A DNA stretch of 64,000 nt from an uncultured Vampirovibrio sp. Its GTDB lineage: Bacteria; Cyanobacteriota; Vampirovibrionia; Gastranaerophilales; Gastranaerophilaceae. The stretch spans positions 80,288-144,287 of the forward strand of contig CAJUAL010000003.1 in assembly GCA_910584405.1 (NCBI GenBank), given 5' to 3'. The position numbers and the translations under genes were made by a program. The notes under the pieces were generated by a model, which saw only the letters and a list, made by a program, of their open reading frames with translations, had not been told where the DNA came from and made no database searches. Shown one piece after another: positions 52,301-60,200 of the stretch. How positions within the stretch are numbered: position 1 is the stretch's first letter; every line of letters starts with the position of its first letter.

Positions 52301-52914
52301 GTCAATTAGGCTTTATGGGAACATTCCTGAAAGAAAACTTTGTCGGTTCAGTGTTAGCTTATGCAGGTGCTTACTTAAACGATATGAAGGTTAACAGTAT
52401 TAATGAATATACTGAAAACTTCTTTGTTGGTACAGCTGCGAAAGCTGCATATAATTATCACCCGACAAAACATTTCACAATTCAGCCAAATGTCTTTGTT
52501 TCATATAACTTCTTCGGAAAACAAAATTGGCATTCTAATTTTGGTGATATGTGCATGAACTCTGGTTATATGAACGGTGTGAATGTGGCTCCGGGATTAA
52601 ACTTGATATATGCAAGAGAAACTTGGAGTGCTTATGCAACATTCCAGTATATGTATAATATCAATGATGATTTGACAGGTCGTGCAGGAAACGTAATGCT
52701 TGATGGTGTTCAAATGCGTCATGGGTATATTCAATACGGTATCGGTATGACAAAAACTTGGAAAGAACGTATGAACTCATACTTCCAAGTTGTATTAAGA
52801 AACGGCGGAAGAACAGGTATCGGATTCCAGTTAGGTGCTCAATACTTGTTTGACTGGAAAACTCCTTGGTCAAAGAAAACGCAGCCGGCACCAAAGCATG
52901 AAATTAAATTATAA
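46339..52914 (+). CDS. Giant autotransporter (type V secretion) with repetitive passenger
   Basis: A 2191-residue protein with a signal peptide (about 1-25, cleavage after NASG or ANA). The passenger falls in two parts. Residues about 50-520 are extremely rich in Asn, Thr, Ser and Gly (TNSGxI-type strands). Residues about 540-1480 are built of 70-75 residue units with SGGSLDYSLDSNGKL-like and DTWSGDI-like strands. All this predicts a long beta helix. Residues about 1915-2191 form the outer-membrane beta domain (GGIWMKNFVSFEKLSMTQ to FQLGAQYLFDW). The C-terminus runs 16 residues past FDW, unlike classical autotransporters that end in an aromatic. A GGAGG site precedes the ATG. Likely a surface adhesin. 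Confidence 0.9.
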   Translation: MRLGIKRSLCVAGCLSVLILPAANASGINYSVSLKGGGYSKILNKGVITGAAIIIGDNTYTEDFVNNASIDLSEQSSSKLWVENDGLTLTNDGSIINISGFLNNGTITTTTNNGTLSIVGGTNGNHGTLTQNVINITAGNFNNDSDITAHTSLTNSGADFTNSGNIISASITNTTKFTNTGTIGSALNKANITNSGTFNVEGGTLNVNTITNEAGTFTNKVASTIDKIDNKNGATYNNDANTTVTTVTNGGTFNNNAELNATTVTNTNNFTNTSNVTAGTLTNEKTFINTDGTVTVNASFENKSTGTISGGELNLKNGGTNSGTISGATVNVENGTLTNGGSITGSTTTVKTGAALTNNGSITNGSTTVNSGSTFTNNGSITNSSTTVNGGATFTNNANKTISGGSIIANGTLENDGKISGSSIKINGANSVNSGTGTIENSTTDINVDFTNNGTITGGTTNIKDTVTLTNKGTMNGTGTVTVSGTLDNKGTVGGALALNINKGASVNVDGTNASISTSGKITVAQDASLNIKNGGSATLKAGDDWSGSITNTNGTLNLSGRTDTGKDYTQSGGTLNLTNSTFELAAGSSITAGIVNVTGGSFSLADGANMTGGSVNVTSGTVDVAGKIADGAELSITNGVTYDIKPTGDVVLNNNDTWNGTGTVQLSGGTLDFQGAKDGVNGVLKADSGNLKINSELTLGNNSSIASLVNTEINKDVTIGSGATVSLNTGDTWNADVTVSGGTLNYSDLTSNGALHANSGNVNVTGGELTIASGSAIDGLVNTQITGGKVIVGGGSVTLNGNDKWTGDIDLTSGSLDVNLANTNTGKLTASGGNLNVNGGTLSLVDGSSVDTNVTTVLTGNVDVKTGSELNLNQGDIWNTSSTVSLNGGTLNYNDISNDGKIVANSGKLNINSGTLNVGSGSSIISAVNTHITGDMNISGNGSVLLDGSDTWAGDITMSGGSLDYSLGSNGNLKATGGNLNVSGGKLTLENNNLVGAGVKTTLTGDVDVKSGSELNLNSGDTWNASSTVSLNGGILNYSDISNSGKIDANSGTLNIKSGTLNVGTDSSIISEVNTHVTGNMNISGNGSVVLDGEDTWSGDITMSGGSLDYSLDSNGKLIATGGELTVSGGKLTIASDSKIESAVNAVITGNMDITGGSVVLDGNDTWSGDVTMTGGSLDYSLDSNGKLVATGGSLNVSGGTLTLNTDSSVGADVTTVVDSDVHVNGGSLNLNTGDSWTSGVITLDNGTFNYSNITSTGKLVAADGIFNLNSGNLTLVDSSSIAAEVDTTVAGTLNLNNASVVLDDKEKDSWTGVVNLNGGSLDYALESNGALHAEKGNLTVSAGKLTLVGGSYVKYDVVTVINKDVDIKGGELNLNSGDSWASDSIVTLNGGTLNYSDLTANGIFHGEKGSLNTKAGSVFNVTGNADTPAYIKSDVAANIGGDLVIGTNGVVDLGKKNQNDAQDSVLGDVTVNSGGTLNIFNDLNFKPVNEGEYSDQLITINDGAKMNLNTTGELHLNPNLTGKGLVDKNGEGDVWFHGTITDDLKITIKNGGDLLFEQGLGGNLIVGEEVDGKGLTIGIHADEIKGNLIQERDITMKYSTYHDDIDLNLASESGSIVNVTKGAIIAESKGNNNINIGGTVTINPEENWEKPVSMTAVSNGSINFNNNVNVTSSTLNLSSGKSSNFNANTVLKGSDLNVISGDLNFDKLTFIGTDAVVHDMNGQINNNTIADLDIYDGKADFTVDLNGRDWQHDKFVISDITDMDGGNIHISDWQFADDWNRTNKAPIDRHIIMNMFDVSKVDPSVAANINFTQTDKEIFTPIGWYKLENYTQWNKQLGAYESVPGVIQSSLVRYNPQVFRGQVATLAMHNNQLLIDDMLTNHVGLHSERFLDPTANKYAIHEGNYVGPYQYTKEDGGIWMKNFVSFEKLSMTQNLRVGNNFYGTLIGADMPVVDLKRGWKLVPTAYIGYNGAHQYFSNVSMYQNGGQLGFMGTFLKENFVGSVLAYAGAYLNDMKVNSINEYTENFFVGTAAKAAYNYHPTKHFTIQPNVFVSYNFFGKQNWHSNFGDMCMNSGYMNGVNVAPGLNLIYARETWSAYATFQYMYNINDDLTGRAGNVMLDGVQMRHGYIQYGIGMTKTWKERMNSYFQVVLRNGGRTGIGFQLGAQYLFDWKTPWSKKTQPAPKHEIKL
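48960..49930 (+). repeat. Near-identical coding repeats in the autotransporter passenger
   Basis: Units recur with high nucleotide identity. ATGTCAGG(C/T)GGAAGTTTAGA starts at 49213 and 49648, and as ATGACAGGCGG at 49858. Spacing is 435 bp and 210 bp. GATACTTGGTCTGGTGATAT-like blocks precede each. A larger unit of about 440 bp is marked by TGGAA(T/A)xxTTCAAGTAC at about 48970 and 49409. Confidence 0.8.
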
Positions 52915-52927
52915 TGTATAATGTTTA

Positions 52928-52953
52928 ATGGCGGGGTTCTTTAATCCCGTCAT
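52928..52953 (+). terminator. Terminator of the autotransporter gene
   Basis: ATGGCGGGGTT pairs with AATCCCGTCAT (two G-T pairs) around a 4-base loop, followed by TTTT. Confidence 0.8.
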
Positions 52954-52973
52954 TTTACTAATAAGGAGCATAT

Positions 52974-53345
52974 ATGTATACAATCAAAGAAGTTTCAAAA
53001 ATGATGGATGTATCTGAACATACTTTAAGATTTTGGGCAAAAAGTGATTTTTTCCCGCTTGTTCAACGTAACGAGAATAATTTCCGTATGTTTTCCGATA
53101 CCGATGTGGAATTTGTTAAAATAATCAAATGTCTGCGCGCGATAGGAACAGATAATAAAAACATAAAAAAATATATAGATTTATGTTTGATTGGTGATTC
53201 TACGATTGAACAGCGCTATGAAATAATCAAAGAAACCCACAAAAAAGCTATTGCGCAAATGGAAGAACATAAAAAACGCTTGGAACTTTTAGAATATAAA
53301 GAACAGTATTACCAAAATCTGATGAAAAAAGCTAAATCAAATTAG
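52974..53345 (+). CDS. MerR-family transcriptional regulator
   Basis: A 123-residue regulator. The N-terminal winged helix YTIKEVSKMMDVSEHTLRFW is followed by NNFRMFSDTDVEFVKIIKCL, typical of MerR. A C-terminal coiled coil (about 78-120, with QMEEHKKRLELLEYKEQYYQ) would form the dimer. There is no cysteine-rich metal site or effector domain, so its inducer is unknown. AAGGAG precedes the ATG. It starts 20 bases after the autotransporter terminator and could act on nearby promoters. Confidence 0.9.
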   Translation: MYTIKEVSKMMDVSEHTLRFWAKSDFFPLVQRNENNFRMFSDTDVEFVKIIKCLRAIGTDNKNIKKYIDLCLIGDSTIEQRYEIIKETHKKAIAQMEEHKKRLELLEYKEQYYQNLMKKAKSN

Positions 53346-53346
53346 G

Positions 53347-53658
53347 TTACTTTTTTGATTCAACGCCTTTAGCATCTTTAACTATAAAAGGTCTGACAAA
53401 TGCCCATGTTCCGTACATTGAAGTCAGAAGACCTGCAATACTTAGCATTTTTGATGTCTTAGCGTGTTTGTTTAATATCCCGCCAAGAGTAAGCAGGGTT
53501 GTTCCGCCCATAATCCCCAGATAACCTTTAAATATTGTTCTTGGAACGACAATTGTATCTGTCATATCGGCTGAATTTTTTGTTTTCTCATGAAATTTTG
53601 CCAGAAAATCAGATTTATTTGATGTGAAGTTTGTATTATTTATTCTTGTTACTTGCAT
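53347..53658 (-). CDS. Small membrane protein, hypothetical
   Basis: A 103-residue protein with two membrane segments: about 48-65 (YLGIMGGTTLLTLGGIL) and 72-92 (MLSIAGLLTSMYGTWAFV). The N-terminus MQVTRINNTNFTSNKSDFL is of the short Asn/Phe-rich type seen in other small proteins of this window. No ribosome site is visible; a TATGAT box about ten bases before the ATG suggests a very short or absent leader. It abuts the merR stop convergently. Function unknown. Confidence 0.65.
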   Translation of the reverse strand: MQVTRINNTNFTSNKSDFLAKFHEKTKNSADMTDTIVVPRTIFKGYLGIMGGTTLLTLGGILNKHAKTSKMLSIAGLLTSMYGTWAFVRPFIVKDAKGVESKK

Positions 53659-53690
53659 ATTTGTATTAAATCATAACAGGGAAATTTTTG

Positions 53691-54866
53691 CTATTTTTTT
53701 ACAAAACCTGTTTGAATAATGTTTTTGCCAAATTTTGATTCCAGTTTGTCAAAACATTTTGCAAGCTTTTCTTTTTTTATACTCTCAGAGCCGTCTGTGT
53801 AAAGTGATAACTGCTCAACTCCTTGTTCTCCGATTCTTTCAAGAAATACTCCTGTGCTGCGATATAAAATGTGTGGGTTGTAGATTTCTTTTAATAATTT
53901 TATTGCAATATTTGATATTTCAAGCTCAAAATCAACAGGCGATAGTAAGTCTTTTTTTGCATAGTAGACTTTAAAATCTTTTGTTCTGAGCATTACGCCG
54001 ATTTGCAGACATTTTGTATTATAAGAGCGAAGTTTTCTGCAAGATGTATGGATATGTCTGTTCAGTTCGCTTTTGATAAAATTAAAATCTGATGTAAATA
54101 TCCCGAAAGCTCTTGTGTTTTGGATAGATTTTGGTGTTTTTTCAGCATTTGTAACAGGAGATGTCATCTCACCTAACAGTTCGTGTTTCATTTCAAGCCC
54201 ATGGATTCCAATTGTTGAATCAAGCCAGGCGTCTGAACGGTTTGTAAGGTCTTCTGCTGTAAGGATTCCGTATCGTTTAAGACTTTTTGTAAGCCGTCTG
54301 CCGATTCCCCATATTTCTTCTATTCGGGTGTTATTAAGTTCTTTGTGAATTTTACGTTTCCCGATTAAGTAAACTCCGTTTGATGAACTTTTAGCTTTAT
54401 CTGAAGCCAGTTTTGAGAGCGTTTTAGTTGAGCTTACTCCGATTGATACGGGAATATCAACTTCTTGTAAGACTTTTTCTCTTAAATATATTGCAAGATT
54501 TTTGTAATTCTTTTTGTAAAGCTTAACCAATCCTGTTAGGTCGACAAAAGCTTCATCTACCGAATATATTTGCACATAAGGGCTAAAATCTTTCAATATA
54601 GCCATAACCTGTTTTGATACTTGCGAATAATATTCATGGTCTGCAATTTTGAAGATTGCTTTCGGGTGTTCTTTTTTTAGCATAAAATAAGGTTCACCCA
54701 TTCGAACCCCCATTTTTTTAGCCTCTTTAGAACGAGAAATTACACAGCCTTCGTTGTTAGACAGCACGCATACAGGTTTATTTTTTAACGAGATATCACG
54801 TTTTTGTTCACATGATACAAAAAACGAGTCACAATCAACTAAGGCTATATATTTTTGTTTAACCAT
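53691..54866 (-). CDS. umuC: Y-family DNA polymerase, UmuC-like
   Basis: A translesion polymerase of 391 residues. ALVDCDSFFVSCEQ has the first catalytic aspartate, SNNEGCVISRSKEAKKMG is the UmuC-type fingers block, and IYSVDEAFVDLTGL has the catalytic Asp-Glu pair. IEEIWGIGRRLTKSLKRYGI is the helix-hairpin-helix thumb, followed by the little-finger domain. The SNN-x-GCV block points to UmuC rather than DinB. No umuD is adjacent, and I find no clear LexA box upstream. It is divergent from the four-GntR regulator. Confidence 0.9.
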   Translation of the reverse strand: MVKQKYIALVDCDSFFVSCEQKRDISLKNKPVCVLSNNEGCVISRSKEAKKMGVRMGEPYFMLKKEHPKAIFKIADHEYYSQVSKQVMAILKDFSPYVQIYSVDEAFVDLTGLVKLYKKNYKNLAIYLREKVLQEVDIPVSIGVSSTKTLSKLASDKAKSSSNGVYLIGKRKIHKELNNTRIEEIWGIGRRLTKSLKRYGILTAEDLTNRSDAWLDSTIGIHGLEMKHELLGEMTSPVTNAEKTPKSIQNTRAFGIFTSDFNFIKSELNRHIHTSCRKLRSYNTKCLQIGVMLRTKDFKVYYAKKDLLSPVDFELEISNIAIKLLKEIYNPHILYRSTGVFLERIGEQGVEQLSLYTDGSESIKKEKLAKCFDKLESKFGKNIIQTGFVKK

Positions 54867-54972
54867 AATTTTATTATATATCTTTTTGTAACAAATGTAA
54901 AAATAATAGCAAAAAATATCTTGCTGTTTTTTTACACATAGTATATCATTAGGCAGAAGGCAGGTAGAATTT

Positions 54973-56145
54973 ATGAATGATTACATGTTTCCCAAGAAAA
55001 ACGAATTACATAAAATAAAGATAGAAGAAGTTGATATCCAGCTTCCGGATTTGAAAAATACTGACGAATCAAAGGCTGTTGTTATCGGTAAATGGCTTAT
55101 CGGCTGGATAGAATCAAGTTTGAAATCAGGAAAAATCAGAGTTAATAATATTCTACCGTCAAAGGCAGAATTTGCATATCGTCTTGGTGTAAGTATCGGA
55201 ACAGTGCAAAACGCTTTAAGATATATTGAAGATTTAGGCTATGTTGAATCAAAGCAATGTATCGGAACCTTGGTTAAGGGCTCTGCCGAGGGTTCAAAAA
55301 CAACATTAAGAAAGCTTACCTCAAAAAGAGATATGGCAGTAGATTCGATTAAGCGCTATATTCTAAATGACGGATTTAAGGCAGGTTCATTACTTCCGTC
55401 ATCAAGAACTATATCAACAATTATTGGGTTTAGCGCAAATACTACAAGACTTGCTTTAGAAAACCTTGCAACTTTCGGGATTATCAAACGTGATTTCAGA
55501 ACCCCGAAAGATAAAGGCTGGGTTGTAATAACAACAGATTTTGATGTAGAACCTCAGGTTGCATCAACTAAAGTCGAAACTCTTGTAGATATGGTAGTTA
55601 AGGATTTGGAAAACTATATATCAGCGAATTTAAAAACAGGTGACAGAATGCCTGCTCATGCAACTTTAGCTAAAACATTAAAGGCAAGTATGAAAACTGT
55701 TCATGACGCGTTAAAAGTTTTAATAGACAGAGGAATTCTTCTCGCCCGTAGAGGAAGATACGGAACAACCGTTATCAGAATGCCAAACGGTGAAATTCCT
55801 TCAATGAAGCCTGAAACTTCAATCTTTGCTTCAGCTAAAGATACTGCGTTCTACCACTATGAAAAAACTCAAAATTATTTAAAACGAATGATAGCAACAG
55901 AATACGAAGTCGGTGATAAATTACCGTCTATTCAGGAATTGTCAAAATCGCTGGATTTAAGCCCTAACACAATCAGAAAAGCATTCCATAATCTTGCAAA
56001 AGAAGGGTATTTGGTATTTTCAAGAGGTCGTTACGGCGGAACTTTTGTAATCGATATTCCTGAAGTCGAATCTCAAACCTTCAAATGGCTTGCCGTTAAC
56101 CCTCAGTATGCTAAAGAGTATTCTGAAGTTAATAATGAGAATTAA
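54973..56145 (+). CDS. Regulator of four tandem GntR-type winged helices
   Basis: A 390-residue protein made almost wholly of four GntR-like winged-helix domains: about 35-101, 119-187, 205-269 and 295-361. Each has the L/M-P-S/A start and recognition helix: LPSKAEFAYRLGVSIGTVQN, LPSSRTISTIIGFSANTTRL, MPAHATLAKTLKASMKTVHD and LPSIQELSKSLDLSPNTIRK. Domains 3 and 4 end in the R-G-R-Y-G-x-T wing; domains 1 and 2 have diverged wings. Normal GntR proteins have one such domain plus an effector or aminotransferase domain, and none is seen here. It may bind a long, multipartite DNA site or act as an architectural factor. Confidence 0.85.
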   Translation: MNDYMFPKKNELHKIKIEEVDIQLPDLKNTDESKAVVIGKWLIGWIESSLKSGKIRVNNILPSKAEFAYRLGVSIGTVQNALRYIEDLGYVESKQCIGTLVKGSAEGSKTTLRKLTSKRDMAVDSIKRYILNDGFKAGSLLPSSRTISTIIGFSANTTRLALENLATFGIIKRDFRTPKDKGWVVITTDFDVEPQVASTKVETLVDMVVKDLENYISANLKTGDRMPAHATLAKTLKASMKTVHDALKVLIDRGILLARRGRYGTTVIRMPNGEIPSMKPETSIFASAKDTAFYHYEKTQNYLKRMIATEYEVGDKLPSIQELSKSLDLSPNTIRKAFHNLAKEGYLVFSRGRYGGTFVIDIPEVESQTFKWLAVNPQYAKEYSEVNNEN

Positions 56146-56149
56146 TCAA

Positions 56150-56896
56150 TTACGGTTTTTTAGGAAACCCTGCTTTTTCCAAATCAGGTAATTTACCATT
56201 TGTTAATACATACGCAGCAGGGCTTTTAGCATCAACCTTACAAGATTTTGCATTCAGGTAGCTGCACAGACCTTTATAAAAATCTGCTGAAGCCCAAGGG
56301 TGAATTTTATAATAAGGCATCAAAGTGTAATTATCTCCAAAACTTGTAACAGGAAACATATCTTTTCCTACTCTGTTAGGACCTGACTTTCCGTTAGCAT
56401 CGATTACTATATTTAAAGTTCCGCTATCTCCAAAGGCATTCATTCTGGAAAAAGCTGCAACTGCTCCGTTATATAATTTGTAATAACAAACATCTGACTT
56501 ATCAGCACCAAGTTTTGCACCTATGGAATAAGTTGAGTAGCTTGCAGGTCTTCCGTCTAAAGCATAAGTCTTTTCAGGCAACCAACTTAATATTTCTTTT
56601 CTGGTACCTACAGGATAACATTTTTTATCGGCATATTTAAAGTGTTTATCTATATTTGAAGCAATAGCTTCAATTTCAGGTGCTTTGAATTTATTATAAC
56701 ATCCTTCGCCTTGACAGTCTTCAGTTTCTTCCATTAGCCTGATTGCATTATTTATAATAGAGTAACTTTGTTTAAAATTATTAACTACTTGTTTTTCAAA
56801 TAAGAAGGCTTTTAATTGTGGTATCGTTATTGCTGCAACAACACCGATTATGCCTAATGTTATTAATGTCTCCGCCAATGTGAATGCTTTCTTCAT
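56150..56896 (-). CDS. Type IV pilin/pseudopilin-like protein
   Basis: A 248-residue prepilin whose leader is only MKKA, followed by FTLAETLITLGIIGVVAAIT. This is the class III type signal with Glu5 and a hydrophobic helix. Downstream are Cys pairs (CQGEGC and later YKLYNG... with CSYLNAKSCK) that could form disulfides. The start with AGGAGAG is better than an ATG 36 bases upstream. Unlike the two G8 genes, no leader peptide or G tract is present, so this copy looks permanently in frame. A promoter and palindrome lie between it and the divergent XRE regulator. Confidence 0.85.
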   Translation of the reverse strand: MKKAFTLAETLITLGIIGVVAAITIPQLKAFLFEKQVVNNFKQSYSIINNAIRLMEETEDCQGEGCYNKFKAPEIEAIASNIDKHFKYADKKCYPVGTRKEILSWLPEKTYALDGRPASYSTYSIGAKLGADKSDVCYYKLYNGAVAAFSRMNAFGDSGTLNIVIDANGKSGPNRVGKDMFPVTSFGDNYTLMPYYKIHPWASADFYKGLCSYLNAKSCKVDAKSPAAYVLTNGKLPDLEKAGFPKKP

Positions 56897-56923
56897 ACTC
56901 TCTCCTGTCAATATGATGTTATC

Positions 56924-56945
56924 TAATATCAATATATTGATATTA
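56924..56945. promoter_or_regulatory. 22-bp perfect palindrome, likely operator
   Basis: A perfect palindrome with half-site TAATATCAATA. It lies at about the transcription start of the pilin promoter and 54 bases before the divergent XRE regulator gene. A natural binding site for that regulator. Confidence 0.65.
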
Positions 56946-56950
56946 ATAAT

Positions 56951-56979
56951 AATATATTCACTTATATAACTTTTGTCAA
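56951..56979 (-). promoter_or_regulatory. Promoter of the pilin-like gene at 56.9 kb
   Basis: On the minus strand, TTGACA (56979-56974), a 17-base spacer and TATATT (56956-56951). The adjoining TTTTGTCAAGATTATATA also occurs at the tuf promoter (16554-16571). Confidence 0.65.
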
Positions 56980-56998
56980 GATTATATAATTTATAATA

Positions 56999-57223
56999 AT
57001 GAAAGACGAAATTAAATATAAATTAGGGCGTAATATAAAAATTGAGCGTATTCGTAAAGATATAACTCAGGAACAATTTGCGGAGTTAATTGATATGAGT
57101 GTGAGTTATGTCAGTAAGATTGAACAAGGGTTAACCTCGCCTACTGCGTTAGCGCTTTTTAAAATGTCTTGTGTTTTAAATGTTCCAATGGAAGAGTTTT
57201 TTAAGGGAATTTCTAAATTGTAA
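56999..57223 (+). CDS. XRE-family helix-turn-helix regulator
   Basis: A 74-residue Cro/C1-type DNA-binding protein. LGRNIKIERIRKDITQEQFA and ELIDMSVSYVSKIEQGLTSP form the helix-turn-helix. The IEQG block is typical of the family. No extra domain is present. No ribosome site lies before the ATG. A TATAAT ends 8 bases upstream, so the transcript may be leaderless. It is divergent from the pilin-like gene over a 22-bp palindrome, which suggests that it controls both genes. Confidence 0.9.
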   Translation: MKDEIKYKLGRNIKIERIRKDITQEQFAELIDMSVSYVSKIEQGLTSPTALALFKMSCVLNVPMEEFFKGISKL

Positions 57224-57297
57224 ATATTATTCAATATTTTTGACATGACGTGTTTCTATCTGTCATAATAAAGAAACAGACTAGACTCGGGTAGATT

Positions 57298-60200
57298 ATG
57301 TACATAAAACAATTAGAAATAGATAATTTTAAATCATTTGCCAATAAATCGGAAATACCTCTTTTAAAAGGATTTACGACAGTTTCAGGACCAAACGGTT
57401 CCGGGAAAAGTAATATTATTGATAGTGTTATGTTTGCGCTTGGGCTTCGTACCGGGTCAGCTTTGCGTATTGAGAATTTATCCGATTTTATTACAACTTT
57501 CAATAATAAAAACGAAGCAATGGTTAAAGTAGTCTTTGGTGATGTCGAAGGTGATAAAGAGCTTTCTGTCGGACGTCGAATTAAAAAGACTAATCAAGGG
57601 TTTGCAAGTACATACTATCTTAATGATAAGGTTGACACATTAACAAATATCAGATCAATCTTAGAAAAATACAATATAACCCCGAACAGCTATAACGTAA
57701 TGATGCAGGGTGACGTTAACAGTATTGTAATGTGTTCGTCAAAAGTTCGCCGCGGAATTATTGACGAGATTGCAGGTGTTGCTGATTTTGACCGTAGAAT
57801 AGATCAGGCAACGGGTGAATTAAAAACTGTTGAACAAAGGGTAGAAGCTGCCGCGCTTATTTTATCGGAAGTTGAAAAAACTCTTGAACAATTAAAATCA
57901 GAACGTGAAGTTGCTTTAAAATATAAAAAATTACAGGAAGAAAAATCAGGCTTGGAATCTCAAATCAGTACGGTTAAGTTCTTTGATTTGAAACGTAATT
58001 TAGAAATGGCGCATGAAAATATTCTTCAATCAAACAAAAAATTGAAAGAAGAACAGGCAAATAAGACTGATTTAGATGAAAAAATTAAACTTATTAACGA
58101 AAAATACAAAGAACTTGATGCTAAATTAAAAGAGCAAGGGGAAGATGAACGTAATAAGTTAAAAGATTCTCAAAGTGATTTGACTGCGCGTATTCAAACT
58201 AAGAAAAACGCGATTGATTATTCTCAAACTCAAATTCAAAAAGGCTTACAGTCAATTGAGAATGCCAAAAACGGTATTGAATCATACAAAAAGAAAATCG
58301 AAGATGAAAGACTTAACATCAAGCTTGCTCATGATAAAATCGGAATTTTGGAATCTCAATTAACAGAGAAAAAAGAAGAGCTTTCAAAAAAACTTGCTGA
58401 TATTTCAGGGTTAAGTTCAACTGCTGATAAATATATTCAGGAAAGAAACGACGTTTCCCGCAGTCTTGATTCTTTAAAAGATAAAGACAATGAGCTTTTA
58501 AAAGAATCTTTGCCTAAGGAAAACGATTTACGCAACTTAAAAAAAGAAATAGAAGAAGCTAAAGAATTTATTGAAAGTGCTGAAAACGCGAAAGCAAACT
58601 TTGGTGATAACAAATCATTAAAACAACTTGAGGTCGATAATCTTAAAAAAGAAATGGATGAATTGAAAGAAATTCAAACAAAAACCATGCAGGAATTAGA
58701 TGATGCTAAAACGGCAATAGAAGATTATGACCATGATGTAAGAGCTGCTTATCGTAAGTTTACGGAAATGGAAGCTCAAAGAAGAGCTGTATCTTCATCA
58801 GGTTCAAGTATTCCTATTACAACGGTTATGAATGCTCATTTAGAAGGCGTTCATGCTCCTTTAATGCAATTAGGAACAGTGGATGAAGAGTATTCACTGG
58901 CTCTTGATATCGCATTTGGCGGAAGATTAGCTCACATAGTTGTTGATGATACTCATGCAGCTTATGTTGCAATGGAATTACTTAATTCTTCCCGCGCAGG
59001 ACGTGCAACATTTATTCCTCTAAATAAGGTTAAAAAGGCTCCGGGACGCTTACAATTACCAAAAAATCGCGGGGTAATAGATTTTGCAATAAATCTAGTT
59101 GATTTTGATGATATGTATTTAGACGCGTTTTTCTATGCTGTAGGAGATACATTAATTGTTGAAGACGCTGAAGCTGCCGAACAATTAATGGGCAAATTCC
59201 GTATGGTAACTTTAGACGGCAAATTATACGAAAAATCATCAGCTATCACAGGCGGTTATGTTAAAAAATCAATATTTGGCTTTGGACAAAATGATGATAA
59301 AGAGTTAGAAAATGCTAAAGCAAAATTAGATGATTTGCAGAAAAAATATGATGAAGCGGTTCAGCGTAAAAAACTTTTGGAAGATAAACTTGATAAAATC
59401 AGAGTTACTTATTCATCATCTTCTACCGAGTTTTCAAAAGCAAAAATTGAGCTTTCAAATATGACATCTCAATTTGAAAACAGCCAAAATCTGCTTGAAA
59501 CTAAGAAGGCATTTGTTTCAGAAAATGAACCGAAAATCGAAAAACTTAACTCTGAACTTGATAAAATAGAAGCAAAAAGGGTTGAACTTGCTGACAAGAT
59601 TCAAGAGGCTCAGGATAAGTTAGCAGAACTTGATGCGCTGTTAAACGATAAAGACTTAAAAGACCTTAAAGAGAAAACTCAAGGGATTGAAGATGAAATT
59701 CGTCATTTAAATAACAGTTTAATGGGTGTAAATAACGAAATTAACGGTTATAACAACACTATCAAGTTTAATGAACAGCTTATTATCTCAAAAGAAGACG
59801 ATATTAAAAATACTACGAAAAATAATGAGTCTTTAGAAAAAGATAAAGAAACTTACGCAGCGGAAATCGTACAATTAGAGGAGCAATTAACCGCCCTATC
59901 TGATAAAATTGCTGTAATTGATGAAAAGATAGGTGAACTTGTGAAACAAAAAGAAGAAATTCATACAAGTTTAGTCGATTTGCAAACTAATAGTGCGGTC
60001 AAAGCTTCTGAAATTGATAGAATTAACGAACAAATTGAGTCGTTCAAATTAAGACGCAAAGAATTAGAACCTCAATTGAAAGAAGCATCTGAAATCTTGG
60101 AAAATTCAGGTGTTGAAATATCTAAACTTGAACCTGTAGATATTTCAATAGATGATTTGAATGCTAAAATCCAGCGTCTTGATAAGCGTATGCAGGAATT

